64,000 bases of DNA from assembly GCA_963843745.1 (NCBI GenBank), contig CAWJLP010000003.1:124001-188000 (forward strand). The letters are read 5' to 3'. The position numbers and the translations under genes are program-made. The stretch is from Trebonia sp963843745 (GTDB lineage: Bacteria > Actinomycetota > Actinomycetes > Streptosporangiales > Streptosporangiaceae). The notes under the pieces were generated by a model, which was not told the origin of the DNA, ran no database searches, and saw only the letters and a program-made list of their open reading frames with translations. How positions within the stretch are numbered: position 1 is the stretch's first letter; each line of letters starts with the position of its first letter. Below, one piece after another: positions 54,369 to 61,974 of the stretch.

Positions 54369-55208
54369 TACGGCTTCCGCCGTGACTAGCCAGGCCGCGC
54401 CGGGCATGGTCACGCCATCGGGCGATGCGTACGCCATCAGGCGGTCGCGGACCAGTCTGGTCAGCTCGTCGGCTTGTGCCGGGCTGAGCCCGGTCAGGAT
54501 CTCGGTGGCGGTCGGGGAGGTGCGCTCGTAGTCAAGCACGTCGTCGACGTCGCGCCCGATGAGCATCGGCTCGTCCGCCTTGACGAACTCGATGCCGCCG
54601 AACCCCGCACCGCTCAGCAACGCGCGCGCCCGGCCGGTGCTGGCAAGGGAGAAGGCGGCACCCGGCGCAGGCATCTCGCGCAGGCCGAGAACCGCCGCGG
54701 CCCCGTCGAACCCAGTGGTAAAGACGGGGTTCTCAGCGCGGGTGCGCCAGCAGACGAACGCCAGCCTCCCGCCGGGCCGCAATGCCTTCCGCAGGTTGCC
54801 GAATGCCGCCGCCGGGTCATCGAAGAACATCACGCCGAAGCTGCTCAGCGCCACGTCGAAGGCCCCGGCCGCGAACGGGTGCACCTGGGCGTCGGCGACC
54901 TCGAACCTGGCATTAGCGACGCCAGCAGCAGCGGCGAGCCGGCGCGCCTCGGCCACCTGGATCCGGGAAAAGTCCGCGCCCAGAGCATGCCCGCTGCCGG
55001 CCGCGCGCGCCGCCAGGATAGTCGTCTCACCGCAGCCGCACCCGACGTCGAGAACGTAGTCCCCGTCCTGAATGGCCGCGGCAGCCAGCAACCGCGCCCT
55101 CAGCCCGCCCAGCACCCCCTCATGCCGCTCACGCTGCTCGATGAACTCCCGCCCGCTGGCTCCGTTCCAGTCCTCGGCCTGCTCCACATTCACCGCCACG
55201 AACGCCAC
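54366..55208 (-). CDS. SAM-dependent methyltransferase
   Basis: A 280-residue class I methyltransferase. VLDVGCGCGETTILAA is the SAM-binding motif I, GADFS follows in the next strand, FEVADAQVHPF and FDVALSSFGVMFFDDP are motifs II/III, and LRKALRPGGRLAFVCW is the usual post-motif. The sequence resembles UbiE/small-molecule methyltransferases; the substrate is unknown. GTG 55208 is the assumed start (GGAGCGATGTAGG precedes it); a later GTG is possible. It is divergent from the PspC gene. Confidence 0.88.
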   Translation of the reverse strand: MAFVAVNVEQAEDWNGASGREFIEQRERHEGVLGGLRARLLAAAAIQDGDYVLDVGCGCGETTILAARAAGSGHALGADFSRIQVAEARRLAAAAGVANARFEVADAQVHPFAAGAFDVALSSFGVMFFDDPAAAFGNLRKALRPGGRLAFVCWRTRAENPVFTTGFDGAAAVLGLREMPAPGAAFSLASTGRARALLSGAGFGGIEFVKADEPMLIGRDVDDVLDYERTSPTATEILTGLSPAQADELTRLVRDRLMAYASPDGVTMPGAAWLVTAEAV

Positions 55209-55383
55209 CCTACATCGCTCCGCAAAGCGCCATCCGGTACGTTCCTGCCGACGGGACGTCGGCCACACGGGCGTCGCTGGCCGCGGTCAGGGATGATCCT
55301 GATGCCTTTCAGGGTGGGTGCTAGGGTGCGAACCGGGGCTGATCCCGATCGACGGCGGCCATCGCCGGCGGCAGCCTTGAACC

Positions 55384-55698
55384 ATGAACGCAACTACCGC
55401 GGACGCCAGGTCCGCCACCTTCACTGACCAGCCCGGAACCGGCCAGCTGCGCCGCTCCGGTGACGACAGGATGCTGGCCGGCGTGGCCGGCGGCATCGCC
55501 CGCTACCTCGGCGCCGACGTCACGCTCGTGCGCGTCATCATCGCGGCGCTGGCCCTGTTCACCGGCGCCGGCGCGGCCCTCTACCTCGCCGCCTGGCTGC
55601 TCATCCCCGCCGACGGCGACGAGGAGTCGATCGCCGCGGCGTGGATCGCCCGCCGCCAGGACCGCTCCCGCGAGACACCTGAACCGCACATGGCCTGA
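55384..55698 (+). CDS. PspC domain membrane protein
   Basis: A 104-residue protein with a PspC domain: LRRSGDDRMLAGVAGGIARYLGADVTLVRVIIAALALFTGAGAALYLAAWLLIP (residues ~22-75), including one or two membrane helices, then a short charged tail. PspC proteins are linked to envelope stress responses. The start is ATG 55384. No other phage-shock genes are adjacent, and its regulation is not visible. Confidence 0.9.
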   Translation: MNATTADARSATFTDQPGTGQLRRSGDDRMLAGVAGGIARYLGADVTLVRVIIAALALFTGAGAALYLAAWLLIPADGDEESIAAAWIARRQDRSRETPEPHMA

Positions 55699-55842
55699 CC
55701 CGAACGCAGACCGGTCGGCATGCCCGCCATCATCGCCGTTGCTCCGCGCGTCCACGGCACTCATGTCACCCCTGGCCGGGCGCCGGTGAGTTTCAGTCGC
55801 GGCAATGGTCTCAGTCTTGAATCGACTGGGAGGAGGATCCGG

Positions 55843-56187
55843 GTGGACCTGTACAGCGTCGTGTGCGTGCGTGACCGGGCGACATCGCAGGAGTGGTTCG
55901 AGGTGTTCTTCGGGCGGCCAGCGGACGAGGTCATCGGCGAGGAGTACCTGTGGCAGGTCGGTGCGAACGCGTGGGTCGTTATCGACGACCGGTCCGTGCG
56001 GGCCGCACGGGTAGGCGGTGCGATGATCACGCTCGGCGTGACAGGCCTCAACGACATCCTGGCCCGGCTGGCCGCGCACGGCATCGAGCACGAGCCCGTG
56101 GAAACCTACGGCAACGGCGTGCGCCACGTGGAAGTCCTCGACCCGGACGGCAACAGCCTGTCGCTCGCGGAGGTGCCCGCCCGGTAA
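55843..56187 (+). CDS. VOC/glyoxalase-like protein
   Basis: A 114-residue single VOC domain: MDLYSVVCVRDRATSQEWFEVFFGRPADEV, then MITLGVTGLNDILARLAAHGIEHEPVETYGNGVRHVEVLDPDGNSLSLAEVP. The DPDGN signature near the end is typical. The GTG at 55843 is strongly supported by GGGAGGAGGATCC upstream. The function is not known; family members include bleomycin-binding and dioxygenase-like proteins. Confidence 0.85.
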   Translation: MDLYSVVCVRDRATSQEWFEVFFGRPADEVIGEEYLWQVGANAWVVIDDRSVRAARVGGAMITLGVTGLNDILARLAAHGIEHEPVETYGNGVRHVEVLDPDGNSLSLAEVPAR

Positions 56188-56411
56188 TCCGAGCTCGGCA
56201 GTCACCCGGGCAGCAGACCACGTCACCGCGAGCTCGTTGCCAGGCCTGCTTTAGGACCAAGCGCCGAGCTCGCCCAGGAGCGGGGTCCAGTATGCCCGGC
56301 GCGGACCCGCTCACGGTGAGTCACTAGACATCATTAGACATCCGCGCGCAGTCCCGCCGTAGTAATAGGACAACGCGCTAGAGGCCGTTGTTCAGCGGGG
56401 GTGTGGTTGAT

Positions 56412-56479
56412 ACAGGAACGTCCTCCTGGTGCGGTAGTACGGGCTTGGTGTCCCAAACGCAGCGAGGAGGACGTTCTGT
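56412..56479 (+). promoter_or_regulatory. Hairpin sequestering the transposase ribosome binding site
   Basis: acag-(g)-aacgtcctcct (56412-56427) pairs with aggaggacgttctgt (56465-56479): 15 base pairs with one bulged G and a 37-base loop. The right arm contains the AGGAGGA ribosome binding site and runs into the GTG start. In a transcript from outside the element this would block translation of the transposase. It could also be part of a bridge RNA fold. Confidence 0.7.
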
Positions 56480-57956
56480 GGGTAAGGGTAGCGGTGGCAG
56501 CGGGATGACGCGGGGTGACCGGCGGAGGAACGCGCGGCGGGAGCGGCTGCGCGAGATGCTGCCGCGTGATGGCGCGGTGATCGGGATCGATCTGGGGGAT
56601 GAGAAGCAGGCGATCGCGGTGGTTGATCATGATGTGCGGGTGCTGGCGCGTAAGACGGTGCGGGTGAAGGCGTTCCGGCTGGGTGAGGCGCTGGACTGGG
56701 CGGTGGGGCAGGCGCGGGCGAAGGGGTTCACGGCGGTGGCGGTGGCGTGCGAGCCGACCGGGGCGCGGTGGCTGCAGGTGCAGCGGCTGTGCGCGGAGCG
56801 GGAGCTGCCGCTGGTGTGCATCCAGCCGCTGGTCAGCCATATCGCCCGCCAGCAGCAGGATTACACGACGCATAAGAGTGATGAGTCTGACTGCGTGATG
56901 ATCGCCCGGCTGGCGATCGAGCTGCACTGTTATGTCCCGGAGGAGCTGGATGAGGCGTGGGCGCAGCTGCGGCACCTGGGGCGGCGGCGCGCCCAGCTGA
57001 TCACGTCGGGGACCGCGTCGGTGCAGCGGGTCCGGGATTTCCTGTCGGTGGCCTGGCCGGTGGCGCCGGAGGCGTGCGCGCACCCGTTTGAGTCGGTGAC
57101 CTGGCTGGCGGCGATGCAGGTGGTGACGTCGCGGTGCGGCGGGCAGCCGGAAAAGCTGGCCGCCACCGGGCTGGCGGAATTCACCGCCCTGGTCCGCCAG
57201 GCCGTGGCCGGGTGGGGCGGCCAGCGGCCCGCCGGCGTGGTGTGCCGGGCCGTGTTCGCCGCGCTGGCCAGCACCGAGGGGGTGGTGGTATCCCGCCGGC
57301 GGGCGCTGCTGCGGCGGTGCGCCGATGAGCTGGGTGACCTGCAGCGCACCCGCGCCCAGCTGCGGGCCGTGGAGGCCGACATGGCCGCCGTGCTGGGCGA
57401 GCTCGGCCTGTGCCGGCTGGCGGACGTCCCCGGGCTGACCGCTGTCGGCGCGGCGGCGATCTTGGCCGAGACCGGTGACCCCCGCCGGTATGACAGCTCA
57501 TCATCGCTGGTCAAGCATGCCGGGCTGTCCCCGTCCGGTAACGCCTCAGGCGCTTTTGAGGGCCAGGCGCACATCTCCCGCCGCGGCCGGCCCGGCCTGC
57601 GGCTGACCGTGTGGCGCGCGATCTGGCCGCTGCTCATCCACAACTCCGTGATGGCCGCGAAATACGCGGCGATGATCGCGGCCGCCGACGCCGCCGCGGC
57701 GCAGGCCGCGCAAGCGCAGCCCGGGACCGGTTCACGGCAGGCCAGCGCGGCGGCCGCCGCCCAGGCGCGGCGCGCCAAGGCCCGGGTCGCGTGCGCCGCC
57801 TCGCTGCTGCGCTGGATCTACTCCATGGTCGTCCACGACACCGGCTGGGATCCTGACGTCGCCTCCGGCACCGCCAGCTGCCAGCACGCCGCCCGGCTGC
57901 CAGGCGGAGGCCGCCTGAGCAGCGCTTCGCGGCCCGCCCCCGCACCGGTGCCCTAG
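56478..57956 (+). CDS. IS110-family transposase
   Basis: A 492-residue transposase. The N-terminal DEDD (RuvC-like) domain starts GIDLGDEKQAIAVVD, with Glu in CEPTGARW and the Asp pair in HKSDESDCVMIARL. The C-terminal Tnp_20 domain is marked by LADVPGLTAVGAAAILAETG, KHAGLSPSGNASG (catalytic Ser region) and HISRRGRPGLR. The enzyme uses a combined DEDD/serine mechanism guided by a bridge RNA. An Ala/Gln-rich insertion (~residues 400-430) precedes the last helix. The start is GTG with GAGGAGGA upstream, inside a hairpin. No frame break is seen, so the element may be active. Confidence 0.93.
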   Translation: MGKGSGGSGMTRGDRRRNARRERLREMLPRDGAVIGIDLGDEKQAIAVVDHDVRVLARKTVRVKAFRLGEALDWAVGQARAKGFTAVAVACEPTGARWLQVQRLCAERELPLVCIQPLVSHIARQQQDYTTHKSDESDCVMIARLAIELHCYVPEELDEAWAQLRHLGRRRAQLITSGTASVQRVRDFLSVAWPVAPEACAHPFESVTWLAAMQVVTSRCGGQPEKLAATGLAEFTALVRQAVAGWGGQRPAGVVCRAVFAALASTEGVVVSRRRALLRRCADELGDLQRTRAQLRAVEADMAAVLGELGLCRLADVPGLTAVGAAAILAETGDPRRYDSSSSLVKHAGLSPSGNASGAFEGQAHISRRGRPGLRLTVWRAIWPLLIHNSVMAAKYAAMIAAADAAAAQAAQAQPGTGSRQASAAAAAQARRAKARVACAASLLRWIYSMVVHDTGWDPDVASGTASCQHAARLPGGGRLSSASRPAPAPVP

Positions 57957-57960
57957 ACCT

Positions 57961-57979
57961 TCTCCCCGATGAGGGGAGA
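57961..57979 (+). terminator. Hairpin after the transposase gene
   Basis: tctcccc-gatga-ggggaga is a perfect 7-base-pair stem with a five-base loop, four bases after the transposase stop codon. It is a likely terminator, without a T-run. Confidence 0.6.
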
Positions 57980-58796
57980 GCGAGCCCGCATCCGCCCCGA
58001 GGATCACCTCGCAGATAACCCTGGGCAGCTCTCCCCTGGTCGCCCGGACCTTCTCACCAGCCCGGTTGAACGCTGTAGGAGCAGGCCCGCCCGCACCCGC
58101 GGGCGGGCCGAGCCCGCTTGCACTACGTAGGGCGAGAAGACCCGGGTGACGGGCACCGCAACCGCGCCGCTAAACGGCCACCGGCCCGGCGCGGAATTCC
58201 CCGTGCCCGCACCCGGCGAACCTCCGCCCCGCCAGGGGCCAGCGTAGTAAAACCCCAGATCAGAGCTTATTCGCCAAGACCACCAGAAACACTCCGGAAC
58301 CACTTGACGCACCGCTTCTTACGCTGGTTATCTGGAGTCGCAATCAGGGTGTCTTCGCTGTAAACGCCGCGGGTGTTTTGTGTGCTTTTACCCGCGTGAT
58401 GGACGCATTACCTGCACAGTGTCTCCGCCGCAGAGCCCGCGCTAATGCCCTCTTCGTTGATGTTTTTAGAACTAAGAGGCTACTATGCGAACGCTGTGCA
58501 GCTACATGTCAACGCCGCAGACGCCCTGGTCAGGCCCGGCAAGGACAGGTAGGACTCCAGATAACCGCCTACTTGCGCGGCAGTTGCTGCATGACGGCTC
58601 GGTCGGTGGTCCGCGCAGAGCTGGGCGATCTGCGCGGATGAGGCCGGCCGCGGACGCCCTCTTCTAGCCGATGAGTGGATGCATGTATCACCCAGCCGAG
58701 CGCATAGGCGTCCGCGACGTTAGGATCCGGGGCAGCTCCATTCGTGGTCTGGAAGTTGCTAAGGGACGTGGTGGAGTGGGCGGGCCGGTCTCATAC
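57980..58796. other. Gene-poor tract downstream of the IS110 element
   Basis: Over 800 bases contain no convincing gene; short open frames here encode Arg/Cys-rich or random-looking peptides. GC content falls around 58300-58520 relative to the rest of the window, suggesting DNA of other origin or decayed sequence. A strong GC hairpin lies at 58084-58109. Confidence 0.55.
58084..58109. terminator. GC-rich perfect hairpin
   Basis: ggcccgcccgc-accc-gcgggcgggcc forms an 11-base-pair all-GC stem with a four-base loop, 128 bases after the transposase. It may be a second terminator or the right-end structure of the element. Confidence 0.55.
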
Positions 58797-59291
58797 TCAG
58801 CCCGGAGCGGTGACACCGCAGAGGTTGGCGAGCACCTGGCCAGCCGCGTGCACGGGGATGGCCCAGGTCTGAAGGCCGACCACGCCGTCCGCAGGGATAT
58901 GGGCCAGTTGCTGCGTGCCCCGGACGGCTGCGGCGGTGTGCTCGCCGTAGATGCCGTCGACGGCGAGCACCGGGTCAGACCCCGGTGCGAAGTCACCCCG
59001 GCCCTCGTTCAGCGCAGTCTGCAGCTTCTCGACCACAGGTCCCTGCGATCCCTGGGCCAGCGTCGGCGGCTGCGGGCGGCCGCCGCCGAGCGCGCCCCAG
59101 GTGGCCGGGCCGACCACACCGTCGACAGTTAGGTGGCTGTCGCGCTGGAACTGCTCGACCGCGGTCTTGGTCCCCGCGCCGAAGATGCCATCGATCTGGT
59201 TGTAGCTCAAGGTCCGGCGGACCAGAAGGTACTGGGCCCACCTGACCGTGGGTCCGGTTGCGCCTTCGGCGATTGTCGGGGGATTAGCCAT
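58797..59291 (-). CDS. Tandem peptidoglycan-binding-domain protein
   Basis: A 164-residue protein made of two PG_binding_1 domains: residues ~8-75 (RWAQYLLVRR..., DGIFGAGTKTAVEQFQRD..., VDGVVGPATWGAL) and ~80-160 (VEKLQTALNE..., VDGIYGEHTAAAVRGTQ, ADGVVGLQTW). The domains bind cell-wall peptide or carboxylate groups and usually accompany a lytic enzyme, but none is fused here. No signal peptide is visible at the chosen start (ATG 59291) or upstream, so its route to the wall is unclear. Confidence 0.85.
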   Translation of the reverse strand: MANPPTIAEGATGPTVRWAQYLLVRRTLSYNQIDGIFGAGTKTAVEQFQRDSHLTVDGVVGPATWGALGGGRPQPPTLAQGSQGPVVEKLQTALNEGRGDFAPGSDPVLAVDGIYGEHTAAAVRGTQQLAHIPADGVVGLQTWAIPVHAAGQVLANLCGVTAPG

Positions 59292-59338
59292 GGCCGTCTC
59301 CGATCGTAAAGGACAGGTCACCGGGGCTGCTGGTCATG

Positions 59339-59713
59339 CTACATACTGCGGCCTGTCGCATGAATTACGAAGTCGAGCCCTCGCTGCACCCAGCTGGCAA
59401 GCGCATCATCGGTCGCATAGCCTTCCGGCTCGATACATATAAATCCCGTCAAAGCCCGGCCCGCGAACAGCATCGGCCGCGCGTGTGGTTCACGGAGTGC
59501 CTGCTCACGGCCTTCAGCGCCCACCCGGACCATCAGCGCCCTACCGGTGATGCCGCAGCACATATTGCCGTTGACCAGAAAAGACAGGCCGCCTACCATC
59601 TTCTTTTCGACCACATCGCTCCGGCCGGACAGCAATTGCCGCACCCGCTCGGCAGCCGCGGGATCGTAGCTCAACGTCCGGTTCCCCTGTTCGTCATCCG
59701 CCATGCTCGTCAT
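59339..59713 (-). CDS. TfoX N-terminal domain protein
   Basis: A 124-residue protein with the TfoX/Sxy N-terminal domain: ERVRQLLSGRSDVVEKKMVGGLSFLVNGNMCCGITGRALMVRVG, then EGYATDDALASWVQRGLDFV. TfoX is a competence activator in proteobacteria, but stand-alone TfoX_N proteins in actinobacteria have no known role. Start ATG 59713 is chosen; ATG 59704 is equally plausible. No frame break or operon partner is seen. Confidence 0.85.
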   Translation of the reverse strand: MTSMADDEQGNRTLSYDPAAAERVRQLLSGRSDVVEKKMVGGLSFLVNGNMCCGITGRALMVRVGAEGREQALREPHARPMLFAGRALTGFICIEPEGYATDDALASWVQRGLDFVIHATGRSM

Positions 59714-60144
59714 GACCAGGATGCGCCATTCGCCGTGCAGGTCAACCCTGGCCAGACGGTGCCGGCTCACCCCGATTGGGCAAACCCTTCACCGGCTTGC
59801 CGAGCTCAGCCGACATCGCGTTCGATCGGCAGGCATCGCGACGCCCGCACATGCCGAATAGCGGATGTTGCATCTGCGCATACTTTTGCGTCAGTCTGCA
59901 TATCACTACGGTGACCACGATCATCAATTCAGCCTTGTTGTCGTTCGTATAGAGGACGCCGAACGCCAACTCTGTCCCCTCTAACAGCCGCGCCGATGAA
60001 CCGTGTGCCCCGCACAGAAGATCCAATTCAGGCTCGCGCTGTCGGCCCGTTGCGCCTCATTGCGGCTATGTGGGATGTCTACCAGGCCGCTGCCAGGTGC
60101 GAGCTCGCCTGGCAGGCTCGCGTCATCTGCCGCACGCTGGAGGA
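59714..60144. other. Noncoding gap
   Basis: About 430 bases without a recognisable gene; short frames on the minus strand have no protein-like features. GC is lower than in the flanking genes. Nothing regulatory was identified. Confidence 0.5.
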
Positions 60145-60581
60145 ATGATCCGGCTCGGAGCATCTGCCGACCTGGCCGCCGCGAGCAGCGTCTACCGTCG
60201 CCGTCGAACGCGGGCGATCGCGACAACCTGCTCGCTCATCCCGAATACCTGATCCTGGGGCCAGAAGGGCCAGCCGAAGGCCGCACTCATGTCGCGGATC
60301 AGGACGGCTCGGTGGTTGGCTTCGCCACCTGGGTCGGCAGCGCCGGCACCATCGAACTGGAAGACCTGTTCGCAGGCCCCCGACTATAGGCGATGCGGAG
60401 TCGCCGCCGAGCTCGTTAGCGCAACGCCGAGGTCGTGAGGGCGCAAGGCGCCAAGCGCCTAGAGGCCACCGCCAATCCTCGCGCGCTGGAGTTCTACCGC
60501 GCCGTCGGATTCATCGACTGCGGCATCGCCGAAACGGACTTCGGCGCCGCGCCCCGCATGGTCCTCGTGCTCTCCTGCTAG
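60145..60581 (+). pseudogene. Frame-disrupted GNAT acetyltransferase
   Basis: A GNAT gene broken by three frame changes. The ATG at 60145, with GGAGGA directly before it, opens MIRLGASADLAAASSVYRR. The next frame gives SNAGDRDNLLAHPEYLILGPEG and SVVGFATWVGSAGTIELEDLF. A third stretch gives PDYRRCGVAAELVSA (the CoA-binding loop), and the last gives KRLEATANPRALEFYRAVGF to the stop. All expected GNAT parts are present in order, with a net length of about 145 codons, so the breaks are small indels. It is either a recent pseudogene or a sequence-error hotspot. Confidence 0.8.
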
Positions 60582-60592
60582 CAACGGCACCA

Positions 60593-61192
60593 TCAGGTAG
60601 CGAAGGTTTGCACGTAGCCGAGTGCGGCAGCGATCGCGACGCGCAACGGAGTTGCGTCTTTGCGCGTTTGGCTGAGGAGCTGGCCGCCCTCGAGGGCAGC
60701 CAGGAGTGCCGTCGCGAGCACGGCTGGATCAGCGTCGGAGCGCAGGTTACCGCCCTGGCGTAGGCGGGTGAACAGGTCCGCGAAGAGTTCCTGCCATGCA
60801 GCGAACGCTGTCTCGACCTGCCGCTGCGCGCCCTCGTGCCGGCCCGCGACCTCGGACGCGATCCTCCCGAGCGGGCAGCCGGCCAGGCTCTGCTCGTAAA
60901 TGACGACGAAGCCGTCAAGACGCCGCTGGAGCTCGGCAAGTGAGTCCAGCCCTGCAAACAGGCGCGTCAGCGCCTCCTGCACCTGTGTACAGCGGCGGGC
61001 GATCGCCTCTTCAACCAGGGCGTCACGGTCGGCGAAGTAGTGGTAGAGCTGACTTTTGCTTACGCCAGCGGCGGCAAGGACATCGTCGAGGCCGGTGTGC
61101 TCGACGCCGCGCTCGGCGATGAGCTCCGCAGCGCATTCCACGATCCGGTCGCGGCTCTCGCGTCCGCGACGTGTCTTCGGCTCGGTCTGCAC
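60593..61192 (-). CDS. TetR family regulator
   Basis: A 199-residue TetR-type repressor. The HTH region is RIVECAAELIAERGVEHTGLDDVLAAAGVSKSQLYHYFADRDALVEEAI (residues ~15-62); the ligand-binding domain ends GQLLSQTRKDATPLRVAIAAALGYVQTFAT, a pattern common in TetR regulators of YciI/VOC or reductase genes. The start is GTG 61192; a TTG at 61231 would place the start inside an operator and is less likely. Two TGGACY-N4-AGTCCA palindromes lie just upstream, between this gene and the divergent YciI gene, so it probably represses both. Confidence 0.9.
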   Translation of the reverse strand: MQTEPKTRRGRESRDRIVECAAELIAERGVEHTGLDDVLAAAGVSKSQLYHYFADRDALVEEAIARRCTQVQEALTRLFAGLDSLAELQRRLDGFVVIYEQSLAGCPLGRIASEVAGRHEGAQRQVETAFAAWQELFADLFTRLRQGGNLRSDADPAVLATALLAALEGGQLLSQTRKDATPLRVAIAAALGYVQTFAT

Positions 61193-61214
61193 GAGTCGAT
61201 GATAACCGCGCAAC

Positions 61215-61266
61215 TGGACTAGGCAGTCCAAAATCTGCTAGCGTACTTACTGGACCCTTTAGTCCA
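61215..61266. promoter_or_regulatory. Twin TetR operators
   Basis: TGGACTAGGCAGTCCA (61215-61230) is a perfect 6-4-6 palindrome; TGGACCCTTTAGTCCA (61251-61266) has the same half-sites with one mismatch and the same 16-base length. They are 36 bases apart, in the promoter region between tetR and the YciI gene. This arrangement fits binding of two dimers and control of both directions. Confidence 0.8.
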
Positions 61267-61339
61267 GAAAGGAGTTGCTGCCTCAATGCACGTCCAGCGA
61301 GGCGGAAGTCCCCCCAGTCAAGGTAAGTAAGGAGATCCG

Positions 61340-61687
61340 ATGAAGTTCTTGCTCCAGGTCCGCTTCAACGGCGCCGGCAACGTGATCGGCGAACTCCCCG
61401 CCGACGAGCAACTGAAAGTGACCGGCGAATTCGAAGCGATCCGCCAGTCTTCGGGCGTGCTCGACGGCAACCAGCTCCAGGCGGCTGAGACGGCTGCGAC
61501 GGTCCGCGTGGATGGCGGACAGACACGGGTTACCAAGGGCCCGGGTGCCAAGGCGGGAAGCGAGCTCGATGGATATTACATATACAACGCGTCAGACCTC
61601 GATGCGGCGATTGCGTTCGCGGCACGGATCCCGGTCGCCCGCTTCGGCGGGACCGTCGAGGTGCGCCCGATGCTGGAGCGCTCGTGA
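61340..61687 (+). CDS. YCII-related protein
   Basis: A 115-residue YCII-like protein: MKFLLQVRFNGAGNVIGELPADEQ, a TVRVDGGQTRVTKGPGAKAGSELDGYYIYNASDLDAAIAFAARIP strand-helix unit and a final GGTVEVRPML. It belongs to the same broad group as the DGPF protein at 38649 but has GPGAKAGSE in place of DGPFAETKE. The start is ATG 61340 with AAGGAG upstream. The gene is divergent from tetR, and its stop overlaps the next gene's start (GTGA), so the two form an operon under TetR control. Confidence 0.88.
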   Translation: MKFLLQVRFNGAGNVIGELPADEQLKVTGEFEAIRQSSGVLDGNQLQAAETAATVRVDGGQTRVTKGPGAKAGSELDGYYIYNASDLDAAIAFAARIPVARFGGTVEVRPMLERS

Positions 61688-61920
61688 TGGGCGAGTTCCG
61701 GGCACCCACCCAGGGAATCGTCCTCACGCACTTCATCGTCGCTTCCGACGTCAACCGGACGCGGCGCTTCTACGCCGACGTGCTCGGCGGCGAGGTGCTG
61801 CGGGAAGGGGAGCCGTCGCTTGTCGCGCTCGCGAACAGCTGGATCATCATCAACCTTGGCGGGCCACCCACCGAGGACAAGCCGACGGTGACGCTCGAGA
61901 CACCGCGCGGTCCCGAATGA
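61684..61920 (+). pseudogene. Truncated VOC/glyoxalase protein
   Basis: A 78-residue protein containing only the first half of a VOC domain: GIVLTHFIVASDVNRTRRFYADVLGGEVLRE, LVALANSWIIINLGGPPTEDKPTVTLETPR. Family members run to about 145 residues and continue with a second beta-alpha-beta unit. Here a TGA follows directly, and the next bases in any frame show no similarity. The GTG start overlaps the YciI stop. It is probably non-functional, or a domain pairing through dimerisation; truncation by rearrangement is likely because the next gene begins 55 bases later. Confidence 0.75.
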
Positions 61921-61974
61921 TCGTGGTACCGTGACCGCGTCGGCTGCGTCGCGGCACGTCTTGCCTGGTGGGGC

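Larger units (their letters stand above)
56325..57979 (+). mobile_element. IS110-family insertion sequence (ends not fixed)
   Basis: One IS110-family transposase gene with a noncoding leader of up to ~290 bases (56188-56477). IS110 elements lack long terminal inverted repeats, so the boundaries are approximate: the left limit is placed at a direct repeat, tagacatc at 56325-56332 and 56335-56342, and the right limit at the hairpin just after the gene. IS110-type elements encode a bridge RNA from a noncoding end of the element; the leader is the place to look for it here. Confidence 0.6.

Noticed and set aside
58378..58641. 87-codon plus-strand frame downstream of the IS110 element
   Set aside because: Arg/Cys-rich translation without protein-like pattern or ribosome binding site; sits in a decayed tract.
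59742..60026. 94-codon minus-strand frame upstream of the TfoX gene
   Set aside because: No family features, overlaps the TfoX upstream region, and composition looks random.
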